This document shows positions 45,653-54,427 of a stretch of DNA of 64,000 nucleotides, in pieces. The notes below the pieces were generated by a model, which saw only the letters and a program-made list of their open reading frames with translations, made no database searches and was not told the DNA's origin. Each line of letters opens with the position of its first letter. The first letter of the stretch is position 1. A program made the translations under genes and the position numbers. Source of the stretch: Hyphomicrobiales bacterium (GTDB taxonomy: Bacteria; Pseudomonadota; Alphaproteobacteria; Rhizobiales; Rhizobiaceae); assembly GCA_900466605.1 (NCBI GenBank), contig UBMU01000007.1, positions 62,001-126,000 of the forward strand, read 5' to 3'.

Positions 45653-45803
45653 ACACGCTTGACGCCGCATTGGCATCGTCGGCGTTGCCAAAGAGAAGTG
45701 TGGCCCAAGCCGCAGTTACACAAACTGCGGCGACGAGAAGCAACAGTTCCATCTTTGTCGTAGCTGGAGGAGGCTTGTTCTTTGGGCTTGTACTGGTTTC
45801 CAT
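45624..45803 (-). CDS. Small single-span membrane protein
   Basis: A 59-residue protein: a polar, proline-rich N-terminus (METSTSPKNKPPPATTK), one transmembrane helix (MELLLLVAAVCVTAAWATLL) and a short polar tail. ATG at 45803 has GGAG 8 bases upstream. The clean layout of start, ribosome site and membrane helix supports a real small gene of unknown function. Confidence 0.55.
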   Translation of the reverse strand: METSTSPKNKPPPATTKMELLLLVAAVCVTAAWATLLFGNADDANAASSVSNGYLISMN

Positions 45804-46355
45804 GACTGTTCTCCGGAACTTTGAGGTAACGGCATCGTCATGACGTCCATGACGTCGATAGCCCAGAGTAGGCGCATGTCCTGTTCCACGCAGCTATCCC
45901 TAAGTATTGTTCACCTAGCGATAGGTCAGGTTCCGTATGGAAGCGACTTTCGTACCGTCCGAATCTCGCATCAACGAAGACGGCGGCGGAATTCCCCCCA
46001 GCTTGTCCTACGGCGTGTGCCTTCCGCAAATGGCAATCTGCGTGGAATTTCCGCCGCAACCGGCAATGACAGGGTGACTTCCTCTTTGTGGGTCAAGGAT
46101 CGCTCTCCACGGCGTCCTTGGCGACGTTGATGCTGCATCCCGCGAGAAGCTTCATGAGGTCCTACCAATGTTCGACCCGGCGACCAAAACGATCATTGTC
46201 GTTAGGAGCGCGCCATCTCTCGAGGCTTGGAAGGCCTCGTGAGTGAGCCCAACTGTCCCAATGAAGTTGCCGTCTATGGGCAATGCCTAACGAATGACCG
46301 GTGCTCCGGTCTCCGCGAGCTTTGGCTCCCTATCGCTCCGGCGGCTGCGAAGGCC
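45804..46355. other. Intergenic region with a short tandem repeat
   Basis: No gene supported. CATGACGTC occurs twice in tandem at 45839-45856, about 36 bases upstream of the small membrane ORF, and forms a GACGTC-centred dyad that may be an operator. Confidence 0.4.
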
Positions 46356-46587
46356 AGCTGCATCCCGAAGAATCCACGCAACGCCTATGCTGGCGCAATC
46401 GTCGACCCGTGGCAGTCCGAACTCCATTTGCCTAGACGGGTGCTGAAAGGCGGATCTCACCCGTGCGCCGAACTACTACCGCCGCTATCGGCCGGCCACT
46501 CGGCACGCCCAGGAGATCGACACGACGACCAGCCATGTGGGCTTCCGCTGTGTGAGGGCGGGTCGGAGGTTAGTTCTACGGCATTGA
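46356..46587 (+). pseudogene. Formylglycine-generating enzyme C-terminal fragment with frameshift
   Basis: The plus strand encodes SCIPKNPRNAYAGAIVDPWQ and LHLPRRVLKGGSH, then after a one-base shift APNYYRRYRPATRHAQEIDT and TTSHVGFRCVRAG, stop at 46587. This is the end of an FGE-sulfatase domain, including the K-G-G-S and G-F-R-C motifs of the active-site end. The rest of the gene is missing. FGE activates type I sulfatases, of which two intact copies lie within 7 kb. Confidence 0.8.
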
Positions 46588-46721
46588 TTATCAGATGCCA
46601 CCAGAGCTGCCCGCAGTTCGGCTGGCCGATGTGCGCGCTACGTCGTCGCGAACCGCGCTGAACTCCTGTATGCTTAGCGGAGCGCATCATGCCATATGCG
46701 TTCTGAGAAAAGGGGGGCAAA

Positions 46722-47024
46722 ATGTCCACTCAAGCGCTGCTAATAGTGCATGCCGACGTTCCGCGTGAAGTGGACCGAGCCCCCTTCGACCAATGGTATG
46801 ATCGCCATATGCCAGACGCGTTGCGCGCGTTTGGGGCACTCCGGGCGTGGCGCACCTGGAGCCAAACCGATCCCTCGAAGCACACTGCCTTCTATGAGTT
46901 CTCTAGTTTAGAGGCGGCAAACGCCGCCATTCAATCGCCGGGCAACGAATTTGATGCCAAATGGGGCGGGCGGGCGACACGTACGCGAGACATTGTAGAA
47001 GTTATTCAGCGGCTACCGTACTAG
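46722..47024 (+). CDS. Small alpha-beta barrel-type protein
   Basis: A 100-residue protein starting MSTQALLIVHADVPREVDRA with D-Q-W-Y-D-R-H-M-P typical of EthD/DUF4286-like dimeric alpha-beta barrel proteins. Function unknown; related folds are found in small monooxygenase-like and stress proteins. Ribosome site GGGGGG upstream. It precedes the sensor kinase gene by about 255 bases, so co-regulation is possible. Confidence 0.7.
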   Translation: MSTQALLIVHADVPREVDRAPFDQWYDRHMPDALRAFGALRAWRTWSQTDPSKHTAFYEFSSLEAANAAIQSPGNEFDAKWGGRATRTRDIVEVIQRLPY

Positions 47025-47279
47025 GACTGAGACACGACCAAAAGCCCCGCCGTGCGTCTGCTTCGGGCCCGATACGGGACATCACCCAGCAGCTTGGCTA
47101 CCGCATTTTACACCGGGCCTCCTCCGCTGGTGGGTAGCCGGTTGTTCGGGGATATCCTAGCAAGAGGCGACATTTACGCTGCTGTTTACCGTAACGTGCT
47201 TGTCGCGGCATTCGTAAATGCAATGATATGCGGATCGACCACCGTTCACAGTGGATACAGTGCCTTGGAAACATTTCGA

Positions 47280-49136
47280 ATGGCGCTCGGAACGCGCCGT
47301 TTATACCGGCTGTTATTGCTGTTCCTTTCCATGGCAACGATCCCCGCGGGGCTCGGATTTTCCCAGGACTCGCCCAAATCCGTTAAACGTTTCCTCATTC
47401 TCTATGAGAACCAAAGCACGTTGCCTGCAGTCGTCCAGGTCGCCGAAGGCTTGAGAGAGAGCATGATCAGGAATATGCCCTTGGGGATCGAGATCTACAC
47501 TGAATATCTCGACACGGATCGGTTTCCCGCGCCCGCCAATGTTGCTCGACTGGCGGACTATCTTGCGGTGAAGTACGCCAGCATGAGATTCGACGCGGTT
47601 CTTGCAGGCGGTCCGGCAGCACTTCAGTTTGCACTAAACCATCGCAAAGCGATCGGAAACAATGCACCAATTGTGTTTGGTGCCGTCAGTGCTACTTCGC
47701 TTCGCAACAGGGTTCTCCCTTCGGATGTGAAGGGTGTCGTCAACAGCTTCGATGTCCGCAAGACCATAGACCTGGCACTGACACTACAACCCGATGCCAA
47801 GGAAATTGTCGTTATGACAGGTTCGTCGGGCTTCGATCGAAACTGGCGGGCAACCGCGAGGGACGCGTTGACCGACAGCTACCGAGGAGTGCCGGTCAGC
47901 TACAAGTCCGAGCTGACCATCAGCGGTTTCAAGGCCGTCGCAGGTGCACTTTCGCGGAAAACCATCCTGCTAGTCCTGAATATTTTCGAGGATTCGGACG
48001 GCCGCAAATTCTATCCCCGCGACGCCACTCAAGCGATCGCCGATGTGTCAACGGCTCCCATCTACACCGTATACAGCTCCCATTTCGGTGCGGGCCCGAT
48101 TGCCGGATATGTCGGGACTTTCAATGCCATCGGCGAAGGGATGGGGGATTTGGCGAGCAAAATCGTAGAAGGCGATCTGTCTGCCCCACAGGCGAGCCCT
48201 GTGAAAGACGGTCCGATGGTTGACTGGTTGCTGATCCGGCGTTGGGGAATCGACCCAGCGCGTATACCCAAGGATGCGGAAATCCTGAACTACGAGATGT
48301 CGGCATGGGAAAGATACAGCACCCAGATTCTCGCAATATTCGCGGTTATTCTTCTTCAGGCCGCAACCATTGCTGGCCTTTTGATGCAGCGCCGCCGCAA
48401 GAACCGACTGCAATCGGAACTCAATCTCGAGAGGTTGGAACTGGCCTACCTTTCACGTACGGCGCAACTCGGCGAGCTTTCGGGGGCGCTTGCGCACGAG
48501 CTAAACCAACCCCTGACGTCGATCCTTTCAAACGCCGAGTCCGGTGTGCGTCTCTTGGAGAAGGCACCTGTCGACATCGAAGAACTTCGTGACATCCTAA
48601 ATGACATTGTGATCGACAACAAACGCGCCTCCACGGTGATTACACAGTTGCGACGCTTGATGATCAGAGGCGAGACAAGCCTTGAGCATATGGATCTAAA
48701 CTACGCATTGACTACGACGCTGGCGCTGGCTCGGAGCGAGTTGCTGGCTCGCCAGACCGCTGTAGACGTGGCCCTCGATATGCCCGATGTCTGTGTACAA
48801 GGAAATCTTCCCCAGCTTCAGCAGGTTATCCTCAATTTGCTGCTGAATGCGACGGATGCCATGGCCCACTTGCCTGCTTCTCAGCGTGAGATTGCAATTC
48901 AAACGAGAAGGCGCGAGGGTGGCATGTGCGAATTGACGATGACGGATCGTGGCGTGGGCATTGCTCCCGGCAGTCATTCAGAGGTGTTCAAGCCTTTCGT
49001 CAGTACCAAGAAATCGAGTCTCGGGCTCGGACTGGCTATCTGCAGGTCGATTGTGCAGGCCCATGGTGGAACGCTGCAATTCGACGAAAACTTCGCTGAA
49101 GGCGCACGGGCGAGACTTACTCTGCCGTCTGCATAG
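47280..49136 (+). CDS. Sensor histidine kinase with periplasmic ABC-binding-protein-like domain
   Basis: About 618 residues. A signal/anchor at 1-27 is followed by a ~320-residue periplasmic domain of the ABC-substrate-binding type (KRFLILYENQSTLPAVVQVA; GPAALQFALNHRKAIGNNAP), a transmembrane helix around ILAIFAVILLQAATIAGLLM, and a cytoplasmic kinase. H-box ALAHELNQPLTSIL (His406), N-box QQVILNLLLNATDAM, D-box MTDRGVGIA and G2 SLGLGLAICRSIVQAHGG. The frame is open upstream to 47052, but 47280 gives a clean signal sequence. It probably senses a periplasmic ligand and phosphorylates the two response regulators that follow. Confidence 0.88.
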   Translation: MALGTRRLYRLLLLFLSMATIPAGLGFSQDSPKSVKRFLILYENQSTLPAVVQVAEGLRESMIRNMPLGIEIYTEYLDTDRFPAPANVARLADYLAVKYASMRFDAVLAGGPAALQFALNHRKAIGNNAPIVFGAVSATSLRNRVLPSDVKGVVNSFDVRKTIDLALTLQPDAKEIVVMTGSSGFDRNWRATARDALTDSYRGVPVSYKSELTISGFKAVAGALSRKTILLVLNIFEDSDGRKFYPRDATQAIADVSTAPIYTVYSSHFGAGPIAGYVGTFNAIGEGMGDLASKIVEGDLSAPQASPVKDGPMVDWLLIRRWGIDPARIPKDAEILNYEMSAWERYSTQILAIFAVILLQAATIAGLLMQRRRKNRLQSELNLERLELAYLSRTAQLGELSGALAHELNQPLTSILSNAESGVRLLEKAPVDIEELRDILNDIVIDNKRASTVITQLRRLMIRGETSLEHMDLNYALTTTLALARSELLARQTAVDVALDMPDVCVQGNLPQLQQVILNLLLNATDAMAHLPASQREIAIQTRRREGGMCELTMTDRGVGIAPGSHSEVFKPFVSTKKSSLGLGLAICRSIVQAHGGTLQFDENFAEGARARLTLPSA

Positions 49137-49146
49137 GAGAGGAAGC

Positions 49147-49764
49147 ATGATGAGCGATGCGGCCGCAACTATTCATCTCGTCGATGATGACGAAGCGATC
49201 CTGAAGGCGCTGAAGCGCCTTCTGGTGACAGTCGGGCATCAGGTCGAGACACATCGAACGGCAGAGGAGTTCCTTGAACGACGCGATCCGGACGCGCCGG
49301 GCTGCGCCGTTGTGGATCTGGGCTTGCCTGGGATGGATGGATTCGGTGTTCAGACTGTTCTCTGCTCCGATCATGTCGAGTTCCCCATAATATTTCTGAC
49401 AGGACGCGGAGACATTCGAGCATGTGCTCGAGCCATGAAGGCCGGCGCTGTTGATTTCCTCACGAAGCCAGTTGATGCCGCGTCCCTTCTTTCGGCTGTG
49501 TCTGAGGCCCTGCAGCAAGATGCAAATGCCCGTAAAGCAGGCGAGGCGCGGCGTGACGCCGAACGGCGGCTGGGCACTCTAACGCCTCGTGAGCGTGAAG
49601 TTCTTTCCTGTGTCGTTGCCGGACGTCTGAACAAGCAAATCGCTGTCGAACTTGGAACGGTAGAAAAGACCGTGAAGGTGCACCGCGGCCGCATGATGGA
49701 AAAGATGGGTGTTCGCACAGTTGCAGACCTTGTCCGGGTGGCAGCTATGGCTCGGGCGCAGTGA
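49147..49764 (+). CDS. FixJ/NarL-type response regulator
   Basis: A 205-residue two-domain regulator: receiver with acceptor aspartate in CAVVDLGLPGMDG and lysine in DFLTKPVDA, and a LuxR-type helix-turn-helix (LTPREREVLSCVVAGRLNKQ, then IAVELGTVEKTVKVHRG). ATG at 49147 has an AGGAGAGGAAG site, ten bases after the kinase stop. Acts as a DNA-binding dimer after phosphorylation, presumably by the adjacent kinase. Confidence 0.92.
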   Translation: MMSDAAATIHLVDDDEAILKALKRLLVTVGHQVETHRTAEEFLERRDPDAPGCAVVDLGLPGMDGFGVQTVLCSDHVEFPIIFLTGRGDIRACARAMKAGAVDFLTKPVDAASLLSAVSEALQQDANARKAGEARRDAERRLGTLTPREREVLSCVVAGRLNKQIAVELGTVEKTVKVHRGRMMEKMGVRTVADLVRVAAMARAQ

Positions 49765-49769
49765 CGGTA

Positions 49770-49790
49770 TTGGACTGAAGGCCAATTACG
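49770..49790 (+). promoter_or_regulatory. Near-dyad repeat, copy 1
   Basis: Contains TTGGACTGAAGGCCAA, a 16-base near-palindrome, 30 bases before the second response-regulator gene. The 21-base unit matches the one at 50464-50484 at 19 positions. Likely binding site for the FixJ-type regulator (inference). Confidence 0.6.
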
Positions 49791-49819
49791 GGCGACGAGC
49801 ACTTCCTGTAAGACAGGCT

Positions 49820-50188
49820 ATGGAGAGCGAAAAACTCACGATAGCAATAGTAGATGACGATCAAATCGTTCGCCGAGCATTGCGTCGGATGATCTCATCG
49901 CTGGCTTTCGATGCCGTCGAATTCGCGACGGGTGAGGCCTTTCTCTCGGCGCTCTCGGAAACATCGTTTTCCTGTGCACTCATAGATATGCACATGCCGG
50001 GCATGAACGGGGTCGATGTCATCGTCAGAATGCAAGACGAGGGATATCCGGTACCCGCCATCATCATTACAGGCGGCGACTTACCGAGGATGCGAGACAT
50101 ATGCCTCAGGGCAGGTGCGGCCGCCTATCTGATCAAGCCCGTCGAGCGACAAACGGTTTTTGAGACAATCAGGTCGCTGGTGGATTAG
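49820..50188 (+). CDS. Receiver-only (FixJ-type) response regulator
   Basis: A 122-residue receiver domain (IAIVDDDQIVRRAL; acceptor aspartate in CALIDMHMPGMNGVD; lysine in AAYLIKPVE) without an output domain. It may act as a phosphate sink or contact protein for the kinase/FixJ pair, giving a kinase with two receivers. ATG at 49820. Confidence 0.85.
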   Translation: MESEKLTIAIVDDDQIVRRALRRMISSLAFDAVEFATGEAFLSALSETSFSCALIDMHMPGMNGVDVIVRMQDEGYPVPAIIITGGDLPRMRDICLRAGAAAYLIKPVERQTVFETIRSLVD

Positions 50189-50586
50189 GCACGTTGACGT
50201 CGTAAAGTCAGGGTCGAGAGTGGGCTGAGCCCATGAAGTGTCAAGATGTCGCTTGTGGGACGGACAAGTTGCTACCCGCACATCACCTGCCACTGCTCCG
50301 TTCTCATCGCTTGTTCCCGACATACTGGAACAAGGTCTGGCTCCGCCCAGTTCCGAATTTAACGATAGACCCGGAAACGTATATTTCGGACCTAGGCCAG
50401 ACGTGGCGCGGCGCCATCTCGAGATTGGGTAGGGTTCTGGCGATCGGGTTTGCGTTGCTCCTATTGGACTTAAGGCCAACTACGATCAACTTAGCCGATG
50501 GTGTAGTGGATTCTGTAACGTTTCGGTTCCCGGCCGCTATCGGACTTTTCCCAGTCCGCTCAGCATATCCCGCAGAGGATGGAAAC
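50189..50586. other. Promoter region of the membrane-protein genes
   Basis: No gene. It holds the second near-dyad repeat. A frame open to the DUF202 start exists upstream but has no ribosome site or homology. Confidence 0.55.
50464..50484 (+). promoter_or_regulatory. Near-dyad repeat, copy 2
   Basis: Contains TTGGACTTAAGGCCAA, with outer arms TTGG/CCAA around CTTAAG, about 100 bases before the DUF202 gene. Nearly identical to copy 1. A weaker relative, TGGACCAAGGTCCA, lies at 52414-52427 before the second sulfatase. Confidence 0.6.
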
Positions 50587-51021
50587 ATGAGCGAAGCACA
50601 AACTTCCACAGAACTCGCCTCAAGGCGCACGGGGATGTCGTTCCAGCGCACGCGGATGAGCGCAGACAGGACTCTCATGTCGGTTATCCGCACGTCGCTA
50701 TCGCTGATCGGCTTCGGCTTCACCATCTTTCAGTTCTTCGCAAAGCTGAAGGCTGCTGGCACGCTTGACAACGGTTCGCCCAGGAATTTTGGCCTTGCCC
50801 TTGTCGTCCTCGGCGTGGGCATGCTGGTCGTCGGGATTGTCTACCATATCCAGTTCATGCTCGACCTGCGAGACCAGCGGCGCGAAATGGTTGCCGATGG
50901 CCTCATCCATGGCCAGAGCCGGTTCCCTGTTTCTTTCACCATGATTATCGCCGTCCTTCTTCTGTTGGTGGGTTTGGTCGCAATAGCCGGCATGACCTTC
51001 GGAGTCGGACCCTTTAGCTGA
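50587..51021 (+). CDS. DUF202 membrane protein
   Basis: A 144-residue protein with the DUF202 start (TELASRRTGMSFQRTRMSAD, then RTSLSLIGFGFTIFQFF) and three membrane helices. YidH-type proteins are of unknown function. ATG at 50587 with GAGGATGGAAAC upstream. First of three membrane-protein genes behind the near-dyad repeat. Confidence 0.85.
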   Translation: MSEAQTSTELASRRTGMSFQRTRMSADRTLMSVIRTSLSLIGFGFTIFQFFAKLKAAGTLDNGSPRNFGLALVVLGVGMLVVGIVYHIQFMLDLRDQRREMVADGLIHGQSRFPVSFTMIIAVLLLLVGLVAIAGMTFGVGPFS

Positions 51022-51043
51022 CCCGGGAGGAGGGACGCACGGC

Positions 51044-51913
51044 ATGACAGTTGCGCAGATCATATCGCTCGTTCTTACTGGCAGCATATTCCTGAACGTT
51101 CTGGCGCTCGGTCTGGCCGCTGACCTTAACGATGCCACCTACTTGTTTCGGCGGCCGAGGCTGTTGTTGCGGGCTATTGTGTCCATGAACGTTCTGATGG
51201 TGTTGATCGTCGTCGCCTGCACCTCGTTTTTCGACCTTACATTCCCTGTGAAGGTGGTGCTTCTAGCGCTCGCCGTATCTCCTGTTCCGCCACTTCTACC
51301 GACAAAGGAGCAGAAGCACGGCGCAACGGCATCCTATGCCGTCGGTTTGTTGGTCGCCGCCGTCTTGCTGTCTCTTGTGTTCATTCCTTGGTCGATCGAG
51401 TGGATCGGGCGATATTTCGGACGGGACACGCATGTCTCGGCGCCGAACATCGCTCCTATCATTCTCGTCTCGGCGATTGTCCCGCTAGGGCTTGGCATGC
51501 TTGTTCACCACCTATTGCCGGACCGTGCGGAGAAGATGGTGCGGCCAGTTTCTTTGGTGTCGATGATCTTTCTGGTGCTAGGGGTCCTTCCGATTCTCTT
51601 CACGATGTCGGGAGCGATCTGGACGACGATCGTCAACGGGTCGCTTATCGCACTTGCATGCTTCACGCTCATCGGACTAGCGGTCGGACACGTGCTGGGT
51701 GGCCCCGAACCTGGCAATCGCACTGCCCTGGCTCTAGCAACATGCAGCCGCCACCCCGGTATCGCCCTCACGATCGCCTCGTTGAATTTCCCCGATCAGA
51801 AAGTCGCGTTTATGGCGGTCATCATATGCCATGTGATCATCGGAGCTCTGGTATCGATCCCATATCTGCGCTGGCGTAGGGGCTCCCATAAGGCGGCGAT
51901 CACTTTCCGATAG
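51044..51913 (+). CDS. BASS-type (bile acid:sodium symporter-like) transporter
   Basis: A 289-residue inner-membrane protein with nine or ten helices. The BASS/arsenical-permease-like pattern is seen in LALAVSPVPPLLPTKEQKHG and in ALATCSRHPGIALTIASLNF, the C-terminal crossover region. May move a small organic or sulfated anion, a speculation that fits the sulfatase nearby. Starts 22 bases after DUF202. Confidence 0.78.
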   Translation: MTVAQIISLVLTGSIFLNVLALGLAADLNDATYLFRRPRLLLRAIVSMNVLMVLIVVACTSFFDLTFPVKVVLLALAVSPVPPLLPTKEQKHGATASYAVGLLVAAVLLSLVFIPWSIEWIGRYFGRDTHVSAPNIAPIILVSAIVPLGLGMLVHHLLPDRAEKMVRPVSLVSMIFLVLGVLPILFTMSGAIWTTIVNGSLIALACFTLIGLAVGHVLGGPEPGNRTALALATCSRHPGIALTIASLNFPDQKVAFMAVIICHVIIGALVSIPYLRWRRGSHKAAITFR

Positions 51914-51950
51914 TCCCGCAATCCGGTGATGGAACGAACAGGATCAGGCA

Positions 51951-52301
51951 ATGGAAGAATGGCTTATCCATCTCACGGAAGGTGCAGTGGTTGTCATCAA
52001 TGCGTTTGCCCTTGTCGTCGTGCTTTATGGTACGGTCGAAGCCTTCGCGGCTGCAGTAAGGATCGTGGTGGCGGGACCCATTCCGGAAGATGATCGCAGC
52101 CTTATTTGGCTGCGTTTCGGGCGGTGGCTTGTCGCCGGGCTGACATTCCAACTTGCGGCCGACATCATCGAGACATCGATCTCTCCGAATTGGGAGGAAA
52201 TCGGACGCTTTGCTGCAATCGCCGTCATACGGACGTTCCTGAATTACTTCGTTAACCGGGACATGGAGGAATTGCTCGAACGGCGGAAGGCGGTCCCCTA
52301 G
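51951..52301 (+). CDS. DUF1622 membrane protein
   Basis: A 116-residue protein with two or three hydrophobic helices (ALVVVLYGTVEAFAAAVRIV; FGRWLVAGLTFQLAADIIET), matching DUF1622. Function unknown. Located between the BASS-type transporter and the sulfatase on the same strand. Confidence 0.82.
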   Translation: MEEWLIHLTEGAVVVINAFALVVVLYGTVEAFAAAVRIVVAGPIPEDDRSLIWLRFGRWLVAGLTFQLAADIIETSISPNWEEIGRFAAIAVIRTFLNYFVNRDMEELLERRKAVP

Positions 52302-52413
52302 CGCCAATCGCGTACCGCCGCCGAATATGAAACAATGGCCGACGTTTCGTCAGTAACGGCCTGCTGGTTTGTTCGCAGTGGCGCAATGCGGGTGCGCTCG
52401 CCATTACGATAGG

Positions 52414-52427
52414 TGGACCAAGGTCCA
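52414..52427 (+). promoter_or_regulatory. Dyad upstream of second sulfatase
   Basis: TGGACC and GGTCCA flank a central AA, a perfect 6-bp-arm palindrome 127 bases before the sulfatase ATG. Resembles the TTGG-x-CTTAAG-x-CCAA dyads at 49770 and 50464. Confidence 0.45.
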
Positions 52428-52553
52428 ACTGGACGGACGAGCAACAGCGGCGCAATTTTTCCCAGCAAGCTTTGCTCCGACGTCCTGCGAGCGATCCAAT
52501 GGGAGAATAGGGACAGCCACCGACCATGTCCTATCGGGAGAAGGAACTCAGAA

Positions 52554-54056
52554 ATGGCGACCAAGAAACCGAACGTTCTAGTCATGTGGGGAGATGACAT
52601 CGGTCAGTCTAACCTCAGTTGCTACACCAGAGGGTTGATGGGCTATCAGACGCCAAACATCGACCGTCTCGCGAACGAAGGTATGATCTTCACTGACTCC
52701 TATGCCGAGCAGAGTTGCACCGCGGGCCGCGCCGCATTTTTGACAGGTCAATGCGGACTTCGGACTGGGTTAACGAAAGTCGGCTTGCCTGGTGCGGAAC
52801 TCGGTCTCAAGGCAGAGGACATCACTGTTGCGGAAGCACTCAAGCCGCTTGGCTACCGGACCGGCCAGTTCGGCAAGAATCATCTAGGAGACCGTGACGA
52901 GCACCTGCCGACGATGCACGGTTTCGACGAGTTTTTCGGAAACCTCTATCACCTCAATGCCGAGGAAGAGCCCGAGGAGGTCGACTATCCGAATGCGAAG
53001 GATTTTCCGGAGTTCAAGAAAAAATACGGCCCTCGTGGCGTTCTCCATTGCTGGGCCGATGGCAAAGGCGGTCAAAAGATTGAAAACACAGGTCCGCTGA
53101 CCAAAAAACGCATGGAGACGTGCGACGACGAGTTTCTTGCCGCCGCCAAAAAGTTCATCCAGTCTGCCCACGATGCCGGGGAGCCATTCTTTGTCTGGTT
53201 CAACACGTCGCACATGCACGCCTGGACCCATGTGAAGCCCGAAAGCCGCGGTCAATCCGGCCGTTGGCAATCGGAATATCACGACGTGATGATTGACCAT
53301 GACAAATGCATCGGCGAGATGCTTGCCTTCCTGGACGAGCTGCAGATCGCCGACAACACCTTTGTGATGTACAGCACGGACAACGGGCCACACATGAACA
53401 CGTGGCCGGACGCGGGTACGACCCCCTTCCGAAACGAGAAGAACTCGAGTTGGGAAGGTGCGTATCGCGTGCCTTGCATGGTCCGCTACCCAGGCAAGAT
53501 CAAGGCCGGATCAGTCTGCAATTCGATCATCAGCCACCAGGACTGGTTCCCGACCATACTTGCGGTCGCCGGGGAGACCGACATCGCGGAGAAGCTGAAA
53601 AAGGGCTACAAGATCGGCAAGACGACCTACAAGGTACATCTCGACGGGTACAATCTGCTGCCACATTTGGCGGGTGCGGAAAAAGAGTGCCCCCGCAAAG
53701 GCTTCATTTATTTCACCGACGATGGCGACGTCGCGGCGCTCCGCTACGACAATTGGAAGATGTTGTTCATGGAACAGCGCGTAACGGGCACTCTGAAGAT
53801 CTGGCAAGAGCCATTCGTGACGCTCCGTACGCCCTACATCTTCAATCTTAGAATGGACCCCTACGAACGCGCGCAGATTACCTCAAACACGTTCTACGAC
53901 TGGATGTTCCGTCACATCTTCCTGTTGGTTCCAGCACAGGCCATCGTCGCCGAATTCTTGGCGACCTTCAAGGAGTTCCCGCCGAGACAGAAGTCAGCGA
54001 GCTTCAGCCTTGATCAGGTGATCGAGAAAATGACCGAAGCGTCGACGGGCGGCTAG
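52554..54056 (+). CDS. Type I sulfatase without signal peptide
   Basis: About 500 residues. The formylglycine motif is SCTAGRAAFLTG; metal ligands are in MWGDDIGQSN and YSTDNGPHMN; substrate residues in GKNHLGDRDEHLP. Closely parallels the sulfatase at 39969-41540 but begins MATKKPNVLVMWGDD, so it should be cytoplasmic and would need FGE or another maturase for activity. Start 52554 has AAGGA upstream; the frame is open further up but without homology. Confidence 0.92.
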   Translation: MATKKPNVLVMWGDDIGQSNLSCYTRGLMGYQTPNIDRLANEGMIFTDSYAEQSCTAGRAAFLTGQCGLRTGLTKVGLPGAELGLKAEDITVAEALKPLGYRTGQFGKNHLGDRDEHLPTMHGFDEFFGNLYHLNAEEEPEEVDYPNAKDFPEFKKKYGPRGVLHCWADGKGGQKIENTGPLTKKRMETCDDEFLAAAKKFIQSAHDAGEPFFVWFNTSHMHAWTHVKPESRGQSGRWQSEYHDVMIDHDKCIGEMLAFLDELQIADNTFVMYSTDNGPHMNTWPDAGTTPFRNEKNSSWEGAYRVPCMVRYPGKIKAGSVCNSIISHQDWFPTILAVAGETDIAEKLKKGYKIGKTTYKVHLDGYNLLPHLAGAEKECPRKGFIYFTDDGDVAALRYDNWKMLFMEQRVTGTLKIWQEPFVTLRTPYIFNLRMDPYERAQITSNTFYDWMFRHIFLLVPAQAIVAEFLATFKEFPPRQKSASFSLDQVIEKMTEASTGG

Positions 54057-54082
54057 TCTGGAGCGATGCCCGGACAGGTAAA

Positions 54083-54112
54083 GGCTGCTCTGCAAAATGC
54101 TTCGGAGCAGCC
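54083..54112 (+). terminator. Terminator-like hairpin after the second sulfatase
   Basis: Eight-base perfect stem GGCTGCTC (54083-54090) with GAGCAGCC (54105-54112), 26 bases after the stop. Only a weak T-rich tail follows. It separates the sulfatase from the secretion genes. Confidence 0.5.
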
Positions 54113-54427
54113 AGTTTGGCAGGTGAGATCCAAGCAGGAGTACGAGAACAATCGGCCGGATTTTTGAGGCACCCGCGTTCGTTCGCAACCGTGAGGATAG
54201 GCCTGAGGCATAAAAGACACAGCCGCGCACACTTTTTTGACGGTGCGTACAACCGAGTGGTGAACATCAGGAGAGTTGATTATTGTGAAATGTTAGGGGG
54301 GAATCGATGTGGGACTTCAAATGCTTCCCCCTGGGTAGCGGACTCGACGCCAGGAAGGTCGCATCATTGGGTGGATGTTAGCGTTCGAGCACCGGAGTTT
54401 GTAGCTTCTCAACTTAACAGGTTCGGA
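54113..54427. other. Promoter region of the secretion cluster
   Basis: The reading frame of the TolC-like gene is open through this stretch, but the translated part shows no homology, while a clean lipoprotein signal begins at 54428. No other gene recognised. Confidence 0.55.
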
